Source: Oscillospiraceae bacterium (GTDB lineage: Bacteria; Bacillota; Clostridia; Oscillospirales; CAG-272). From it: a stretch of DNA of 64,000 nucleotides. The stretch spans positions 248,001-312,000 of the forward strand of contig SVUK01000017.1 of NCBI GenBank assembly GCA_015063325.1, given 5' to 3'. Below are positions 37,524-47,300 of the stretch, piece after piece. The notes under the pieces are model-generated. The model searched no databases. It saw nothing but the letters and a program-made list of their open reading frames with translations, and had not been told where the DNA came from. Each line of letters begins with the position of its first letter. Within the stretch, counting starts at the first letter, position 1. The translations under genes and the position numbers were made by a program.

Positions 37524-37557
37524 AGGGACTGCGCGTGAAAATGCGCAGTCCTTTTTT
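37524..37557 (+). terminator. Terminator after tsf
   Basis: GGACTGCGC and GCGCAGTCC pair around an 8-base loop, followed by T6. Confidence 0.95.
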
Positions 37558-37588
37558 ATTTATTTTTCCAAGTTTTTCAAAAAAGGTG

Positions 37589-37617
37589 TTTACAAAATAT
37601 CATTTTTGTAGTAAAAT
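37589..37617 (+). promoter_or_regulatory. Promoter of the pyrH-to-polC operon
   Basis: TTTACA (37589-37594), 17 bp, TAAAAT (37612-37617). Confidence 0.75.
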
Positions 37618-37651
37618 AAAATGGAAGAAACTAAAAAGGAGAACTGCGTTT

Positions 37652-38362
37652 ATGAGTCAACCGAAATATCGGCGTATTTTGCTTAAACTTTCCGGGGAGG
37701 CTCTCTCGAAAGGAAGCGATGGCATTTTGAATTTTGAATTTGTGGAAAAAGTGGCAAAAGTCATTCATAAATGCGTCAAAGCAGGCGTTCAAGTCGCCGT
37801 GATCGTTGGCGCCGGAAACATTTGGCGCGGTCGGCAAGGCGGTAAAATGGACCGCAATCGCGCCGATTACATGGGCATGCTCGCAACCGTTATTAACTCC
37901 ATCGCTTTGCAGGATTCCTTTATTGCCGAAGGGATGGATACCGTAGTATTGACTTCCGTACCGATGAAAGCCTTTGCCGATCCCTATACTGCAAGGGACG
38001 CCATTGCCGCTTTGGAGGCGGGAAAAGTGGTTATTTTCGGCGGCGGACTCGGATCTCCGTATTTTTCCACCGATACCGCTGCAGTTCTGCGCGCCGCGGA
38101 GATCGGAGCCGATTGCATTTTGATGGCTAAGAACATCGACGCAATTTACAGCGATGATCCCAAAACCAATCCGAATGCTGTCCGCTATACCGATTTGACC
38201 TATCGCCGCATTTTGGATGAAGGCTTGCGCGCGCTGGACTTCTCGGCAACCATTTTCTGCATGGATAATAACCTGCGCGGATACGCCTTCGGGCTTTCCG
38301 ATCCTGAAAACATTTACCGCGCCGTCATGGGCGAAGCGGTTGGAACCGAAATTCATAATTGA
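37652..38362 (+). CDS. pyrH: UMP kinase
   Basis: Phosphorylates UMP to UDP. 236 residues from ATG 37652 with AAGGAG upstream; the longer frame to 37535 reads through the tsf terminator and is rejected. The amino-acid-kinase fold is shown by RILLKLSGEAL near 8-18, VGAGNIWRG near 53-61, GGGLGSPYFSTDTAAVLRA near 129-147 and KNIDAIYSDDPK near 160-171. It is first gene of an operon running through frr, uppS, cdsA, dxr, rseP, ispG and polC. Confidence 0.97.
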   Translation: MSQPKYRRILLKLSGEALSKGSDGILNFEFVEKVAKVIHKCVKAGVQVAVIVGAGNIWRGRQGGKMDRNRADYMGMLATVINSIALQDSFIAEGMDTVVLTSVPMKAFADPYTARDAIAALEAGKVVIFGGGLGSPYFSTDTAAVLRAAEIGADCILMAKNIDAIYSDDPKTNPNAVRYTDLTYRRILDEGLRALDFSATIFCMDNNLRGYAFGLSDPENIYRAVMGEAVGTEIHN

Positions 38363-38375
38363 AAGGGGAAACATC

Positions 38376-38930
38376 ATGAAATTTGAAACTGCTCATACCA
38401 AAGAGAAAATGCAAAAAAGCGTTGCCGCATTTGAAAGCAACCTTTCCACCATTCGCGCAAGTCAGGCAAACGCCGCCGTCGTTTCCAAAGTAACCTTTGA
38501 GTACTACGGAACGCCAACAAGAATTGTTGACATGGCATCCGTTTCGGTTTCCGACGCAAAAACACTGACCATTTCTCCCTATGATCGCTCTACCTTGAAA
38601 GAGATGGTCAAAGCCATTTACGCGTCGGATATCGGCATTACCCCTACTGATGACGGAACGGTGATTCGCTTGATCTTTCCGCAACTGACCGAAGAACACC
38701 GTAAATCTTTGGCTAAACAGATTCAAAAAACGGCAGAAGACGCGCGCGTTGCCATTCGCAATATCCGCCGCGATGCAAATGAAGAAATTAAAAAGGCAAA
38801 AAAAGACGGCGATATGACCGAAGATGAGCAAAAGTCAAGCGAAAAATCGGTTCAGGATTTGACCGACACTTTTATTAAAGAAATTGATTCCATTACTGCA
38901 AAAAAAGAAAAAGAGATCATGCAAATTTGA
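38376..38930 (+). CDS. frr: Ribosome recycling factor
   Basis: Splits post-termination ribosomes with EF-G. 184 residues from ATG 38376 (AAAGGGG upstream). LSTIRASQANAAVVSKVTFEYYG near 24-46 and the helical IRNIRRDANEEIKKAKKDGDMTEDE near 127-151 are hallmark segments. It lies 13 bases behind pyrH, the standard order. The nested frame to 38217 overlaps pyrH and is not coding there. Confidence 0.97.
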   Translation: MKFETAHTKEKMQKSVAAFESNLSTIRASQANAAVVSKVTFEYYGTPTRIVDMASVSVSDAKTLTISPYDRSTLKEMVKAIYASDIGITPTDDGTVIRLIFPQLTEEHRKSLAKQIQKTAEDARVAIRNIRRDANEEIKKAKKDGDMTEDEQKSSEKSVQDLTDTFIKEIDSITAKKEKEIMQI

Positions 38931-38945
38931 TCTAAAACAATTTGA

Positions 38946-38977
38946 TTGACCCGGTGAGCATTTGCTCGCCGGGTCAA
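38946..38977 (+). other. Hairpin between frr and uppS without U-tract
   Basis: TTGACCCGGTGAGCA pairs with TGCTCGCCGGGTCAA (one T-G) around two bases. It is followed by CGCAAAAAGG rather than a T run, so it is more likely an mRNA processing or stability hairpin than a terminator. Confidence 0.6.
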
Positions 38978-39001
38978 CGCAAAAAGGACGGGTTTACCAA
39001 A

Positions 39002-39733
39002 ATGCTTTGGTTTCAAAAGAAGAAAACGACAATGGCGGACCGGGGAGAAAAGGTTGACGACCGGTTGCAACACATTGCATTCATTATGGACGGAAACGGT
39101 CGCTGGGCGCGCCGCCGCGGCATGCCGCGTGAATTCGGGCACAGTCACGGAGCGGCAACCTTCAAAAAAATCGGTCGCTACTGCGAAAAAATCGGCATTC
39201 GATTTATGACCGTTTATGCCTTTTCCACCGAAAACTGGAAGCGTCCGCAAAAGGAAGTGGACACCATTATGGAGATTTTCGATGAGTATATTGAAGATTG
39301 CTTCCGGGAAATGGAGGATGATAACGTTCGCGTTCGTTTTGTCGGCAATTTGGCTGTTTTTTCAGAGTCGTTACGTGCAAAAATGGCAAAAATCGAACGT
39401 GAAACCGCTCATAAACCATTTATGCTGAATATAGCCGTTAACTATGGCGGACGCGAGGAAATTGCTAATGCCTGCAACGAGTTGATCCGAGAGGGAAAAC
39501 AGGAAATTACCGAAGAGGATATTTCGGCACATTTATATACCGTCGGTTCTCCCATGCCGGATCTGATTGTACGCACGGGTGGCGAAATCCGTTCTTCCAA
39601 TTTTTTGTTGTGGCAGTCGGCATACAGCGAGTATTATTTCACCGATATTCTTTGGCCGGACTTTTCCGCGCACGACGTGGATCAGGCGGTTTCGGTATTT
39701 TATAAACGGAAACGCCGTTACGGCGGCGTTTGA
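39002..39733 (+). CDS. uppS: Isoprenyl transferase (undecaprenyl diphosphate synthase)
   Basis: Builds the C55 lipid carrier for cell-wall synthesis from farnesyl diphosphate and isopentenyl diphosphate. 243 residues from ATG 39002; the frame to 38942 has no start-site support. The cis-prenyltransferase motifs are HIAFIMDGNGRWARRRGMPR (~24-43), FSTENWKRP (~77-85), and RTGGEIRSSNFLLWQSAYSEYYF (~193-215), including the catalytic Asp in MDGNG. In this region RTSGE is the common form; the Gly is a mild variation. Confidence 0.96.
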   Translation: MLWFQKKKTTMADRGEKVDDRLQHIAFIMDGNGRWARRRGMPREFGHSHGAATFKKIGRYCEKIGIRFMTVYAFSTENWKRPQKEVDTIMEIFDEYIEDCFREMEDDNVRVRFVGNLAVFSESLRAKMAKIERETAHKPFMLNIAVNYGGREEIANACNELIREGKQEITEEDISAHLYTVGSPMPDLIVRTGGEIRSSNFLLWQSAYSEYYFTDILWPDFSAHDVDQAVSVFYKRKRRYGGV

Positions 39734-39757
39734 TCCGGAAAGGAGGACCTTTCTGAT

Positions 39758-40603
39758 ATGTTAAAAAGAATTATCACCGCACTTGTTTCTCTTTGCGTTT
39801 TTATTCCGGTGCTTATTTTTTCCTATACGCCCGTTCTGCCGATCGGAATCGCAGTTTGCGCAGTCCTTGCCGTTTATGAAATTCTCGCCTGCACAAAACT
39901 TGTCCGTTCAATTGCGATTTCGGTTCCGCTGTATCTCTCTGCAGCGGCATTTCCGTTTTTGATTCGGTATTTGCCCGAAAACGGATTCATCAACTGGCAA
40001 AAAATTGCTTTTGCAACGCTTGTTTTCATCGTTCTGTATTTATTCGGCGTATTAATTTTTTCCAAAGGGAAATATCAACTCCCCGATCTTGCAACGGCAT
40101 TTTTCTGCTTTGTATATTCTCTTGCGGGATTATATGCCATTCAATATCTCCATGACAGCGTAGAAAATGGCAAATACATCTATCTCATTGTTTTTGTAGG
40201 TGCATGGATCACCGATATTTTTGCCTATTTCTGCGGAATGCTTTTGGGCAGAGGCGGAAAACACAAGCTGATTCCCGAAATCAGTCCGAAAAAAACGGTG
40301 GAGGGAAGTATCGGCGGAACCGTGTTCTGTATTATCGCAATGCTTTTGTTCGGTTTCATCGTTCAAAAGATTGATTCCGGTTTTGTGCCGAATTATCCGA
40401 TTCTCGCTTTGGCAGGATTGATTCTTTCTATCGTTGCACAAATCGGTGACCTTGCTCTGTCGGTTGTCAAGCGTCATTACGGAATCAAAGATTATGGTTT
40501 CATTTTTCCGGGACACGGCGGCATTTTAGATCGTTTTGATTCTGTCATCGCTGTTGCCATCGTACTTGCAGCTTTGACAGCATTTGTCAGCCTTTTTCGG
40601 TAA
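39758..40603 (+). CDS. cdsA: Phosphatidate cytidylyltransferase
   Basis: Makes CDP-diacylglycerol, the branch point of phospholipid synthesis. 281 residues with about eight membrane helices and the CDS signature near the C-terminus (FIFPGHGGILDRFDS near 247-261). The preceding segments KRHYGIKD (~237) and ISPKKTVEGSIGG (~174-186) are also family-specific. GGAGG precedes the ATG. In operon with uppS and dxr. Confidence 0.96.
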   Translation: MLKRIITALVSLCVFIPVLIFSYTPVLPIGIAVCAVLAVYEILACTKLVRSIAISVPLYLSAAAFPFLIRYLPENGFINWQKIAFATLVFIVLYLFGVLIFSKGKYQLPDLATAFFCFVYSLAGLYAIQYLHDSVENGKYIYLIVFVGAWITDIFAYFCGMLLGRGGKHKLIPEISPKKTVEGSIGGTVFCIIAMLLFGFIVQKIDSGFVPNYPILALAGLILSIVAQIGDLALSVVKRHYGIKDYGFIFPGHGGILDRFDSVIAVAIVLAALTAFVSLFR

Positions 40604-40609
40604 TTAAAC

Positions 40610-41776
40610 ATGGAAAATAACGCAAAATCACCGGTTATCATTTTGGGCTCGACCGGTTCGGTCGGTGAACAGGCAGTGGACGTTGCTATCAGAACCGATA
40701 CGCCGATTTTGGCTCTCTCTGCCAATCGCAATGCAAAACGCGTTGCCGAGCAGGCAAGGGCGCTTTCCGTTCATTCGTGCGCAATGGCGGATGAAAACGC
40801 CGCCAAAGATCTGCGCCTTTTGCTGGCGGATACGAATGTCAAAATCTATTCCGGCATGGAAGGCATTTGCCAAATGATTGCCGAGCAGGGAGAAGCGGAT
40901 ACAACCGTTCTCAACTCCATTATCGGTGAGGCAGGGCTGAAGCCAACAATTGCAACACTGCAAGCTGAAAAACGTCTTGCGTTGGCAAACAAGGAATCTC
41001 TCGTTTGCGCAGGCGAGATTGTTATGAATCTTGCAGAAGAAAAGGGAATTGAAATTCTGCCGGTAGACAGCGAGCATTCTGCAATCTTTCAGTGCCTGCG
41101 CGCCGGAAAGAAAAAAGAGATCAAACGGATCCTTCTGACAGCTTCCGGCGGTCCGTTTTATGGGTTCACAAAAGAACAGCTTTCCAAAATCACCGTTGCA
41201 GACGCTCTTGCTCATCCGACTTGGAAAATGGGCGCAAAAATCACGATTGACAGCGCGACGCTGATGAACAAAGGCTTTGAGGTAATTGAGGCGGTTCATC
41301 TGTTCGGGGTTGCACCGGAACAAATCAAAGTCCTTGTGCACCGCGAGAGCATAATGCATTCCGCTGTGGAATATACTGACCATAGCACAATTGCCCAGCT
41401 TTCGGTACCCGATATGCGCCTTTGCGTACAATACGCACTAACACACCCGGAAAGAACGGAGGCAGTGATAGACGAGCTGGATTTGACGCGCGTTGGTTCG
41501 CTGAGCTTTTCGGATCCGGATACCGAAACCTTTCCGCTTTTACGCGTTGCGATTGATTCGATTGGGGCAGGCGGAGCGGTTCCTGCAGTATTGAACGCTG
41601 CAAACGAGATTGCAGTCGCCGCTTTTTTGCAGGAGAAAATCAGTTTGCCAAAACTGTTTCAGGTGGTGGAAAACACCGTTTCTGCGCTGGAAAGGGAGGC
41701 AAAAGCGGAAAAATCATTGGAAGGTATTTTCCGTTTTGATGAAATCGCCCGTATTCATGCATTCGAATTGATTTAA
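40610..41776 (+). CDS. dxr: 1-deoxy-D-xylulose-5-phosphate reductoisomerase
   Basis: Second step of the MEP isoprenoid pathway: DXP to MEP using NADPH and a divalent metal. 388 residues. The NADPH site is VIILGSTGSVGEQ (~9-21), followed by ALANKESLVCAG (~123-134) and the metal/substrate motif PVDSEHSAIFQCL (~150-162). ASGGPFYG lies near 179-186, ITIDSATLMNKGFEVIEA near 208-225. It lies 6 bases behind cdsA. With ispG two genes on it supplies precursors for UppS. Confidence 0.97.
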   Translation: MENNAKSPVIILGSTGSVGEQAVDVAIRTDTPILALSANRNAKRVAEQARALSVHSCAMADENAAKDLRLLLADTNVKIYSGMEGICQMIAEQGEADTTVLNSIIGEAGLKPTIATLQAEKRLALANKESLVCAGEIVMNLAEEKGIEILPVDSEHSAIFQCLRAGKKKEIKRILLTASGGPFYGFTKEQLSKITVADALAHPTWKMGAKITIDSATLMNKGFEVIEAVHLFGVAPEQIKVLVHRESIMHSAVEYTDHSTIAQLSVPDMRLCVQYALTHPERTEAVIDELDLTRVGSLSFSDPDTETFPLLRVAIDSIGAGGAVPAVLNAANEIAVAAFLQEKISLPKLFQVVENTVSALEREAKAEKSLEGIFRFDEIARIHAFELI

Positions 41777-41808
41777 TTGATACTACACAAAAAGGAGAGC
41801 AAAACACC

Positions 41809-43275
41809 ATGTCCTTTCTATCCATTCTGCTCGCGCTGCTTATTTTCGGCGTCCTTATCTTCATTCATGAATTGGGACATTTTTTGGTCGCGCGCGCGTT
41901 TGGAGTTCAAATTTTGGAATTTGCCATCGGCATGGGTCCAAAGCTCTTTTCTTTTGTCTCTAAAAAAAGCGGAACACGGTATTCCTTGCGTTTGATCCCC
42001 ATCGGCGGTTTTGTCAGTATGCTTGGCGAAAACGGAATGGAGGCCGTACAGGGGGCGCAAAAAGTAAATCCCGGTTCCAATCAGGGAGAATCCATTTTCC
42101 TCAATGACGTAAAAGATGAAAATCATGTGGAAAATACCGCAAAAAGCGAAGATGGGGAAAACGCAACGCAAAAAAATGAAATGATTGATCCCGAGCTTGC
42201 CAAACACGCATACTGCAACAAGAGCGTTTGGGTGCGTATGCTTATTTCACTTGCCGGACCTTTGATGAACCTTTTGCTCGGCTTTCTTTTGATGATGGTA
42301 CTTGTTATTTCCGCAGGACCGAACGAAGCGGCAACCACCCAAGTTGCCGGTTTCCATATCACTTACAACGCGGAAGAATCCTACGCCGGTTTGCAAAAGG
42401 GCGACTATCTTTATATGCTGAAGGACGGACCGGAAGATACGAACGAGCAGGATGATGTTCGCATTCTCTCCACGGATCAACTGAAAAAGGCGGTTGCCGA
42501 AAGCGCAACCGGAGAAATTACTTTCTCGGTTTTACGACTGAATGCTGACAGAACCGATACGATCTCGCCGAATCCCGTGATTACAATTGCACTGACCGAT
42601 GATTTGCTCCGTGATAAATTCGCAACTTCACTCAGTGCGGCAAACGGCGAAAATGCAGGATTGATGATCGGGGATATTATTCTCAAGGTCAACAACACGA
42701 GCGTTCATACCTACGATCAGCTCTCTTATGAGATCATGAACCAGGGGTACCAACCGATCGATTTTACCGTTGAAAGAAACGGAGAAAAAATTCTCCTTTC
42801 AAATATTACCGTTCCGCGCTTTGATTCCAACGGCGTCACTTTCGGTGAGGTAGACTTTCTGATCTACCGCGAGGCAAATTTCCATTTTGGAACCATTCTC
42901 AAGCATACATTTTTCCGTTCGGTTTCGACGGTAAAAATGGTCTTTGATTCCATTAAGGGGCTGTTTATCCACCGGTATGGATTTGAAGCGCTCTCCGGGC
43001 CGATTGGAATTACCAAAACCATTTCGGACGTTGCGCAAAGTGGGCAAACATTGAATCTATTGTACCTTGTTATTGTGATTTCCATCAACTTAGGAGTAAT
43101 GAATCTGTTGCCGTTTCCCGCATTGGACGGCGGACACCTTCTTTTATATATTGTGGAAGCCGTTCGGCGCAAACCAATCCGCAGAGAAGTGGAAGGAATC
43201 ATCAATTTTGTTGGACTGATTCTGATTCTGTTGCTCGCCGTCATCATTGCCGTAAAGGATATTATTTCATTATGA
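41809..43275 (+). CDS. rseP: Site-2 intramembrane metalloprotease RseP
   Basis: Intramembrane zinc protease that cleaves anti-sigma factors, signal-peptide remnants or sporulation-pathway substrates. 488 residues. The zinc motif HELGH is His20-Glu21...His24 inside helix 1. A PDZ domain spans ~200-335, and the second catalytic motif LPFPALDGGH lies near 434-443 (Asp ligand). At 488 residues it is longer than the usual 340-450. An acidic low-complexity insert near residues 75-135 sits between the first helix region and the SLAGPLMNLLLGF helix. The ispG start overlaps its stop (ATGA). Confidence 0.94.
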   Translation: MSFLSILLALLIFGVLIFIHELGHFLVARAFGVQILEFAIGMGPKLFSFVSKKSGTRYSLRLIPIGGFVSMLGENGMEAVQGAQKVNPGSNQGESIFLNDVKDENHVENTAKSEDGENATQKNEMIDPELAKHAYCNKSVWVRMLISLAGPLMNLLLGFLLMMVLVISAGPNEAATTQVAGFHITYNAEESYAGLQKGDYLYMLKDGPEDTNEQDDVRILSTDQLKKAVAESATGEITFSVLRLNADRTDTISPNPVITIALTDDLLRDKFATSLSAANGENAGLMIGDIILKVNNTSVHTYDQLSYEIMNQGYQPIDFTVERNGEKILLSNITVPRFDSNGVTFGEVDFLIYREANFHFGTILKHTFFRSVSTVKMVFDSIKGLFIHRYGFEALSGPIGITKTISDVAQSGQTLNLLYLVIVISINLGVMNLLPFPALDGGHLLLYIVEAVRRKPIRREVEGIINFVGLILILLLAVIIAVKDIISL

Positions 43276-44357
43276 TTTACAACAACATTCGCAGAAAGGC
43301 AAAAGAACTTACCGTCGGCAATGTCAAAATCGGCGGAAAAAATCCCATTGCCATTCAATCCATGACAAATACCGACCCGATGGATACAAATGCGATTATT
43401 CGCCAAATCCGTGCGCTGGAAGCTGCAGGATGCGATATCGTCCGCATTACGGTACCTACCTTGGAAGCGGCAGAGGCAATTAAAGACATCCGCAAGGCAG
43501 GGATCCAACTTCCGATTGTTGCGGATATTCATTTTGATTACCGGATCGCTCTGCGCTGTGCGGAACTCGGATTTCAAAAAATTCGAATCAATCCGGGAAA
43601 CATCGGGGATGACGAACGCGTGCGCGAAGTTGCCGCCCTTTGCAAGGAAAAGAAAATACCGATTCGCATCGGCGTTAACAGCGGCTCGCTTGAAAAGCAG
43701 ATTTTGGCAAAATACGGCGCGCCGACGCCGGAAGCGCTTTGCGAGAGCGCACTTTACCACATTGCACTATTGGAAAAATTTGATTTTACCGATATTGCCG
43801 TTTCCATTAAGGCGTCTACCGTTGCGGATATGATTGCAGCAAACCGCCTTTTGGCGGCATCCTGTCCCTATCCGTTACATCTCGGCGTTACCGAAGCAGG
43901 CGGCGGTAACCGCGGACTGATCAAAAGTTCGATCGGCATCGGCTCGCTTTTGTGCGACGGGATTGGCGACACAATTCGTGTTTCGTTGACCAACGATCCG
44001 GTCGAAGAAGTGTTTGCCGCAAAGCAAATTCTGCAGGCTGTTGGAATGGAAGGACAGTGCGGACTGGATATCGTCAGTTGCCCGACATGCGGCAGAACAA
44101 AAATTGATTTGATCCCCCTTGTAAATCAATTTGAATCTGCCGCAAAAAAAGAAGGGTTGGACAAGCTTCCATTCAAGGTGGCACTGATGGGTTGTATCGT
44201 CAACGGACCGGGCGAAGCAAGAGAGGCGGATTTCGGTATTGCCGGCGGCGTTGGTGAAGCGGTTTTATTCCGCCGTGGGGAAATTGTCAAAAAAATTCCG
44301 GAAGAAAAAATTATTGAAACGTTAATTGCCGAATTAAAAAAAACAGCCGGCGTATAA
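43272..44357 (+). CDS. ispG: 4-hydroxy-3-methylbut-2-enyl diphosphate synthase
   Basis: Iron-sulfur enzyme of the MEP pathway converting MEcPP to HMBPP. 361 residues. The TIM-barrel part starts KIGGKNPIAIQSMTNTDP (~18-35). The [4Fe-4S] ligands are in VSCPTCGRTKID (~265-276) and LMGCIVNGPGEA (~305-316). It starts within the rseP stop codon (ATGA overlap), so it is translationally coupled. Its place between rseP and polC, where proS is common in other Bacillota, is a known clostridial variant. Confidence 0.97.
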   Translation: MIYNNIRRKAKELTVGNVKIGGKNPIAIQSMTNTDPMDTNAIIRQIRALEAAGCDIVRITVPTLEAAEAIKDIRKAGIQLPIVADIHFDYRIALRCAELGFQKIRINPGNIGDDERVREVAALCKEKKIPIRIGVNSGSLEKQILAKYGAPTPEALCESALYHIALLEKFDFTDIAVSIKASTVADMIAANRLLAASCPYPLHLGVTEAGGGNRGLIKSSIGIGSLLCDGIGDTIRVSLTNDPVEEVFAAKQILQAVGMEGQCGLDIVSCPTCGRTKIDLIPLVNQFESAAKKEGLDKLPFKVALMGCIVNGPGEAREADFGIAGGVGEAVLFRRGEIVKKIPEEKIIETLIAELKKTAGV

Positions 44358-44366
44358 GGAGCCAGA

Positions 44367-47300
44367 ATGAGCAAAACCCTGCTTGAAATTCTGAATAAAT
44401 ATCATCCGTCGGAAAGAGACGCTGAACTTCTGAGAACGGCTGATCCCGATTCGGTGCGCGTTCGTGCCGACCGCGATCAACGCATTTTGGAAATTCGCGC
44501 TTCTTTTCCGAACTACATTTCCAAAAATGTTCTTTATTCCATTGAAAAAGAAATCGAAAGCGCATACGGTCTTTCCGTTATGCGCCTTTTGCCGTCTTAT
44601 CCACCCGAGCTTTTCGGAAAAGATAAAATTCCGGATCTTCTTTTGGAGCTTGACCGGCAGGGTATCGTTGCACGCGGTTTTTTCACTATGGCGGATTATC
44701 GGCTTGAGGAAGATTCCTTAACGCTGTTCATTCCGTTTATCCAAAGCGGAATTCAACTGGTGGAGGACGCGCAAACGCCCTCAATATTGGAAAACATTAT
44801 TCGCTCTGAATACGGCGTTCAAATTCATGTTTCCATTCAGCAAAGCGAAGATTTTGATCCGGCAGAAGCCTACCGCGTAATGGAAGCACAACTGGAAGAA
44901 ATGGAAGAAAGCGCGGCAATTGCAAACCGCGACTATCATCCGAATTTCGCTCCGTTGTCTTCCAAAGCACCGCGTGAACCCGTTCAAGAGGATCCCATTC
45001 TTCCGCGCGTTGAGTCCATTTACCCGATTGATCCAACACCGCGGTATTTAGATGATGGACTTTGCAAAATCGGATACTCTGTCTTTGATCTTTCCGCTGC
45101 AGATTTTGTTTACGGTTCGCCATTTAAAATTGAGCCAACCCCCATTGCAAGAATTGAAGAATCCAAATCCAATCTTGTCATTGTCGGTGAAGTGTTTGAT
45201 TTTACGGCAACACCGAATCGAAGCGGCGATAAATTTGATTTTTCGTTCGGTTTGTTTGACGGTCACACTTCCATTGAACACCGCGATTACGGTTTGGAAC
45301 CGGAGAAAGTGAACGAGCTTTCCGCCTTTCTCAAAAACGGAACTGCCGTTGCTCTGCAGGGATATGCAAAACACGTTCACAGGAAAAATCGCCCTGTCGA
45401 TCCCGACCTTACCTTTTTCTTTAAAGATATTGCCGTGATCCGCAAAGTAAAAAGGGAAGATCATGCTCCGGAAAAACGTGTAGAGCTCCATTTACATACC
45501 ACAATGTCAACAATGGACGCATTAATTCCACCGGAAGAAGCGGTAAAAACAGCTGTCCGCTGGGGACATTCCGCCGTCGCATTGACCGACCACGGCAATC
45601 TGCAAGGCTTTCCTGACGCCATGCTGGCGCTGGAAAAGCTGAAAAAAGATAAACCGGAACTCAACTTTAAAATTATATACGGAATTGAAAGTTATTTTGT
45701 AAACGATACTGCAAGCGCCATTACCGGGCAATTTGACCCGAGCTTTGACGCCGAATGTATTGTGTTTGATATTGAAACCACCGGTCTTTCTGTCCTCAAT
45801 TGTGGCATTACCGAAATTGGTGCCGTCAAAATTCAGGGCGGCAAGGTTTTGGAAAGATTTAATTCATTTGTCAATCCCGAGCGCCCCATTCCGCCGGAAA
45901 TTTCTCAATTAACAGGGATTACCGACGATATGGTCAAAGACGCGCCAAAGGTAGGGGACGCTTTGCGCTCTTTCTTCTCCTTTATCGGCAACGACAAAGG
46001 AGAAGAAGGGAAGCCCCTTCCGCTTTTGATTGCACATAACGCCAATTTTGATATTGGCTTTATTCGTTATTATGCCGGACTTTCTAATCTGCCATTTTCC
46101 AACCCTTATCTTGATACGCTCGCGCTTTCCAAGTATCTCAACCCTGATTTAAAATCACATAAATTGGATGTGGTTGCCGATTATTACGGACTTGGTGACT
46201 TTAATCATCACCGCGCCTGCGACGACGCCGAAATGCTTGCAAATATCTATTTCTGTATGCTGGATAAGATGAAAAAATCAGAACTGCAGAATTTAGAAAT
46301 GCTCAAGCGAGAAATGACAGAAAAATCCGATCCGCTGAAACTCAAACCTTATCATCAAATCCTCCTCGTTCGAAATATGGAGGGACTCAAAAACCTGTAT
46401 CAACTGGTTTCCATGAGTTATCTTAACTTTTTTCATCGTACGCCGCGCATTCCAAAAACTGCGTTAGAAAAGCACAGGGAGGGGCTTTTGGTCGGCTCTG
46501 CCTGCGAAGCAGGAGAACTGATGCGCGCCATTTTGGAAAATCGCCCGGAAAGCGAAATTGAGGAGATTGTCAATTTCTACGATTACCTGGAAATTCAACC
46601 CATTTGTAACAATCGCTTTTTAATTTCAGAAGGGAACGCCGCAGACGACGAAGCGCTTCGTGATCTTAATCGCAGAATCGTTGAATTGGGAGACCGCTAT
46701 CACAAACCGGTTTGTGCTACCTGCGACGCGCATTTTTTGAATCCGGAAGATGAAATCGCGCGCAAGATTTTGCTTGCAGGAATGAAGTTTAAAGATTACA
46801 ATAAGGATGTCGGTCTCTATTTGCGAACCACCGAGGAAATGCTGGAAGAGTTTGCATATCTCGGCAAGGAAAAGGCTTACGAAGTGGTCGTTACAAATCC
46901 GCAAAAAATTGCGGAGCAGATTGAGCCGATTCGTCCGATTCCAAAAGGCTCCTATCCTCCTGAACTGGAGGGTGCCGAGCAGGAATTGCAGGATATGTGC
47001 TGGAATCGCGCAAAAGAGCAATACGGCGATCCTTTGCCGGAAATTGTTTCCGCTCGGTTGGAAAAGGAATTGTCGTCTATTATCAAAAACGGATTTGCCG
47101 TTCTTTATCTCATTGCCCAGCGGCTTGTCCATTTCAGCGAGGAGCAGGGATATTTGGTCGGCTCGCGCGGCTCTGTCGGCTCCTCCTTCGTTGCCACCAT
47201 GGCAGGTATTTCCGAGGTCAATCCGCTTCCGCCGCATTACTATTGCCCGAACCCTGAATGCAAGCACAGCGAGTTCTTTACGAACGGGGAATACGGTTCC

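Noticed and set aside
37535..37651. N-terminal extension of pyrH
   Set aside because: The frame reads through the tsf terminator and the pyrH promoter; ATG 37652 has the proper ribosome site.
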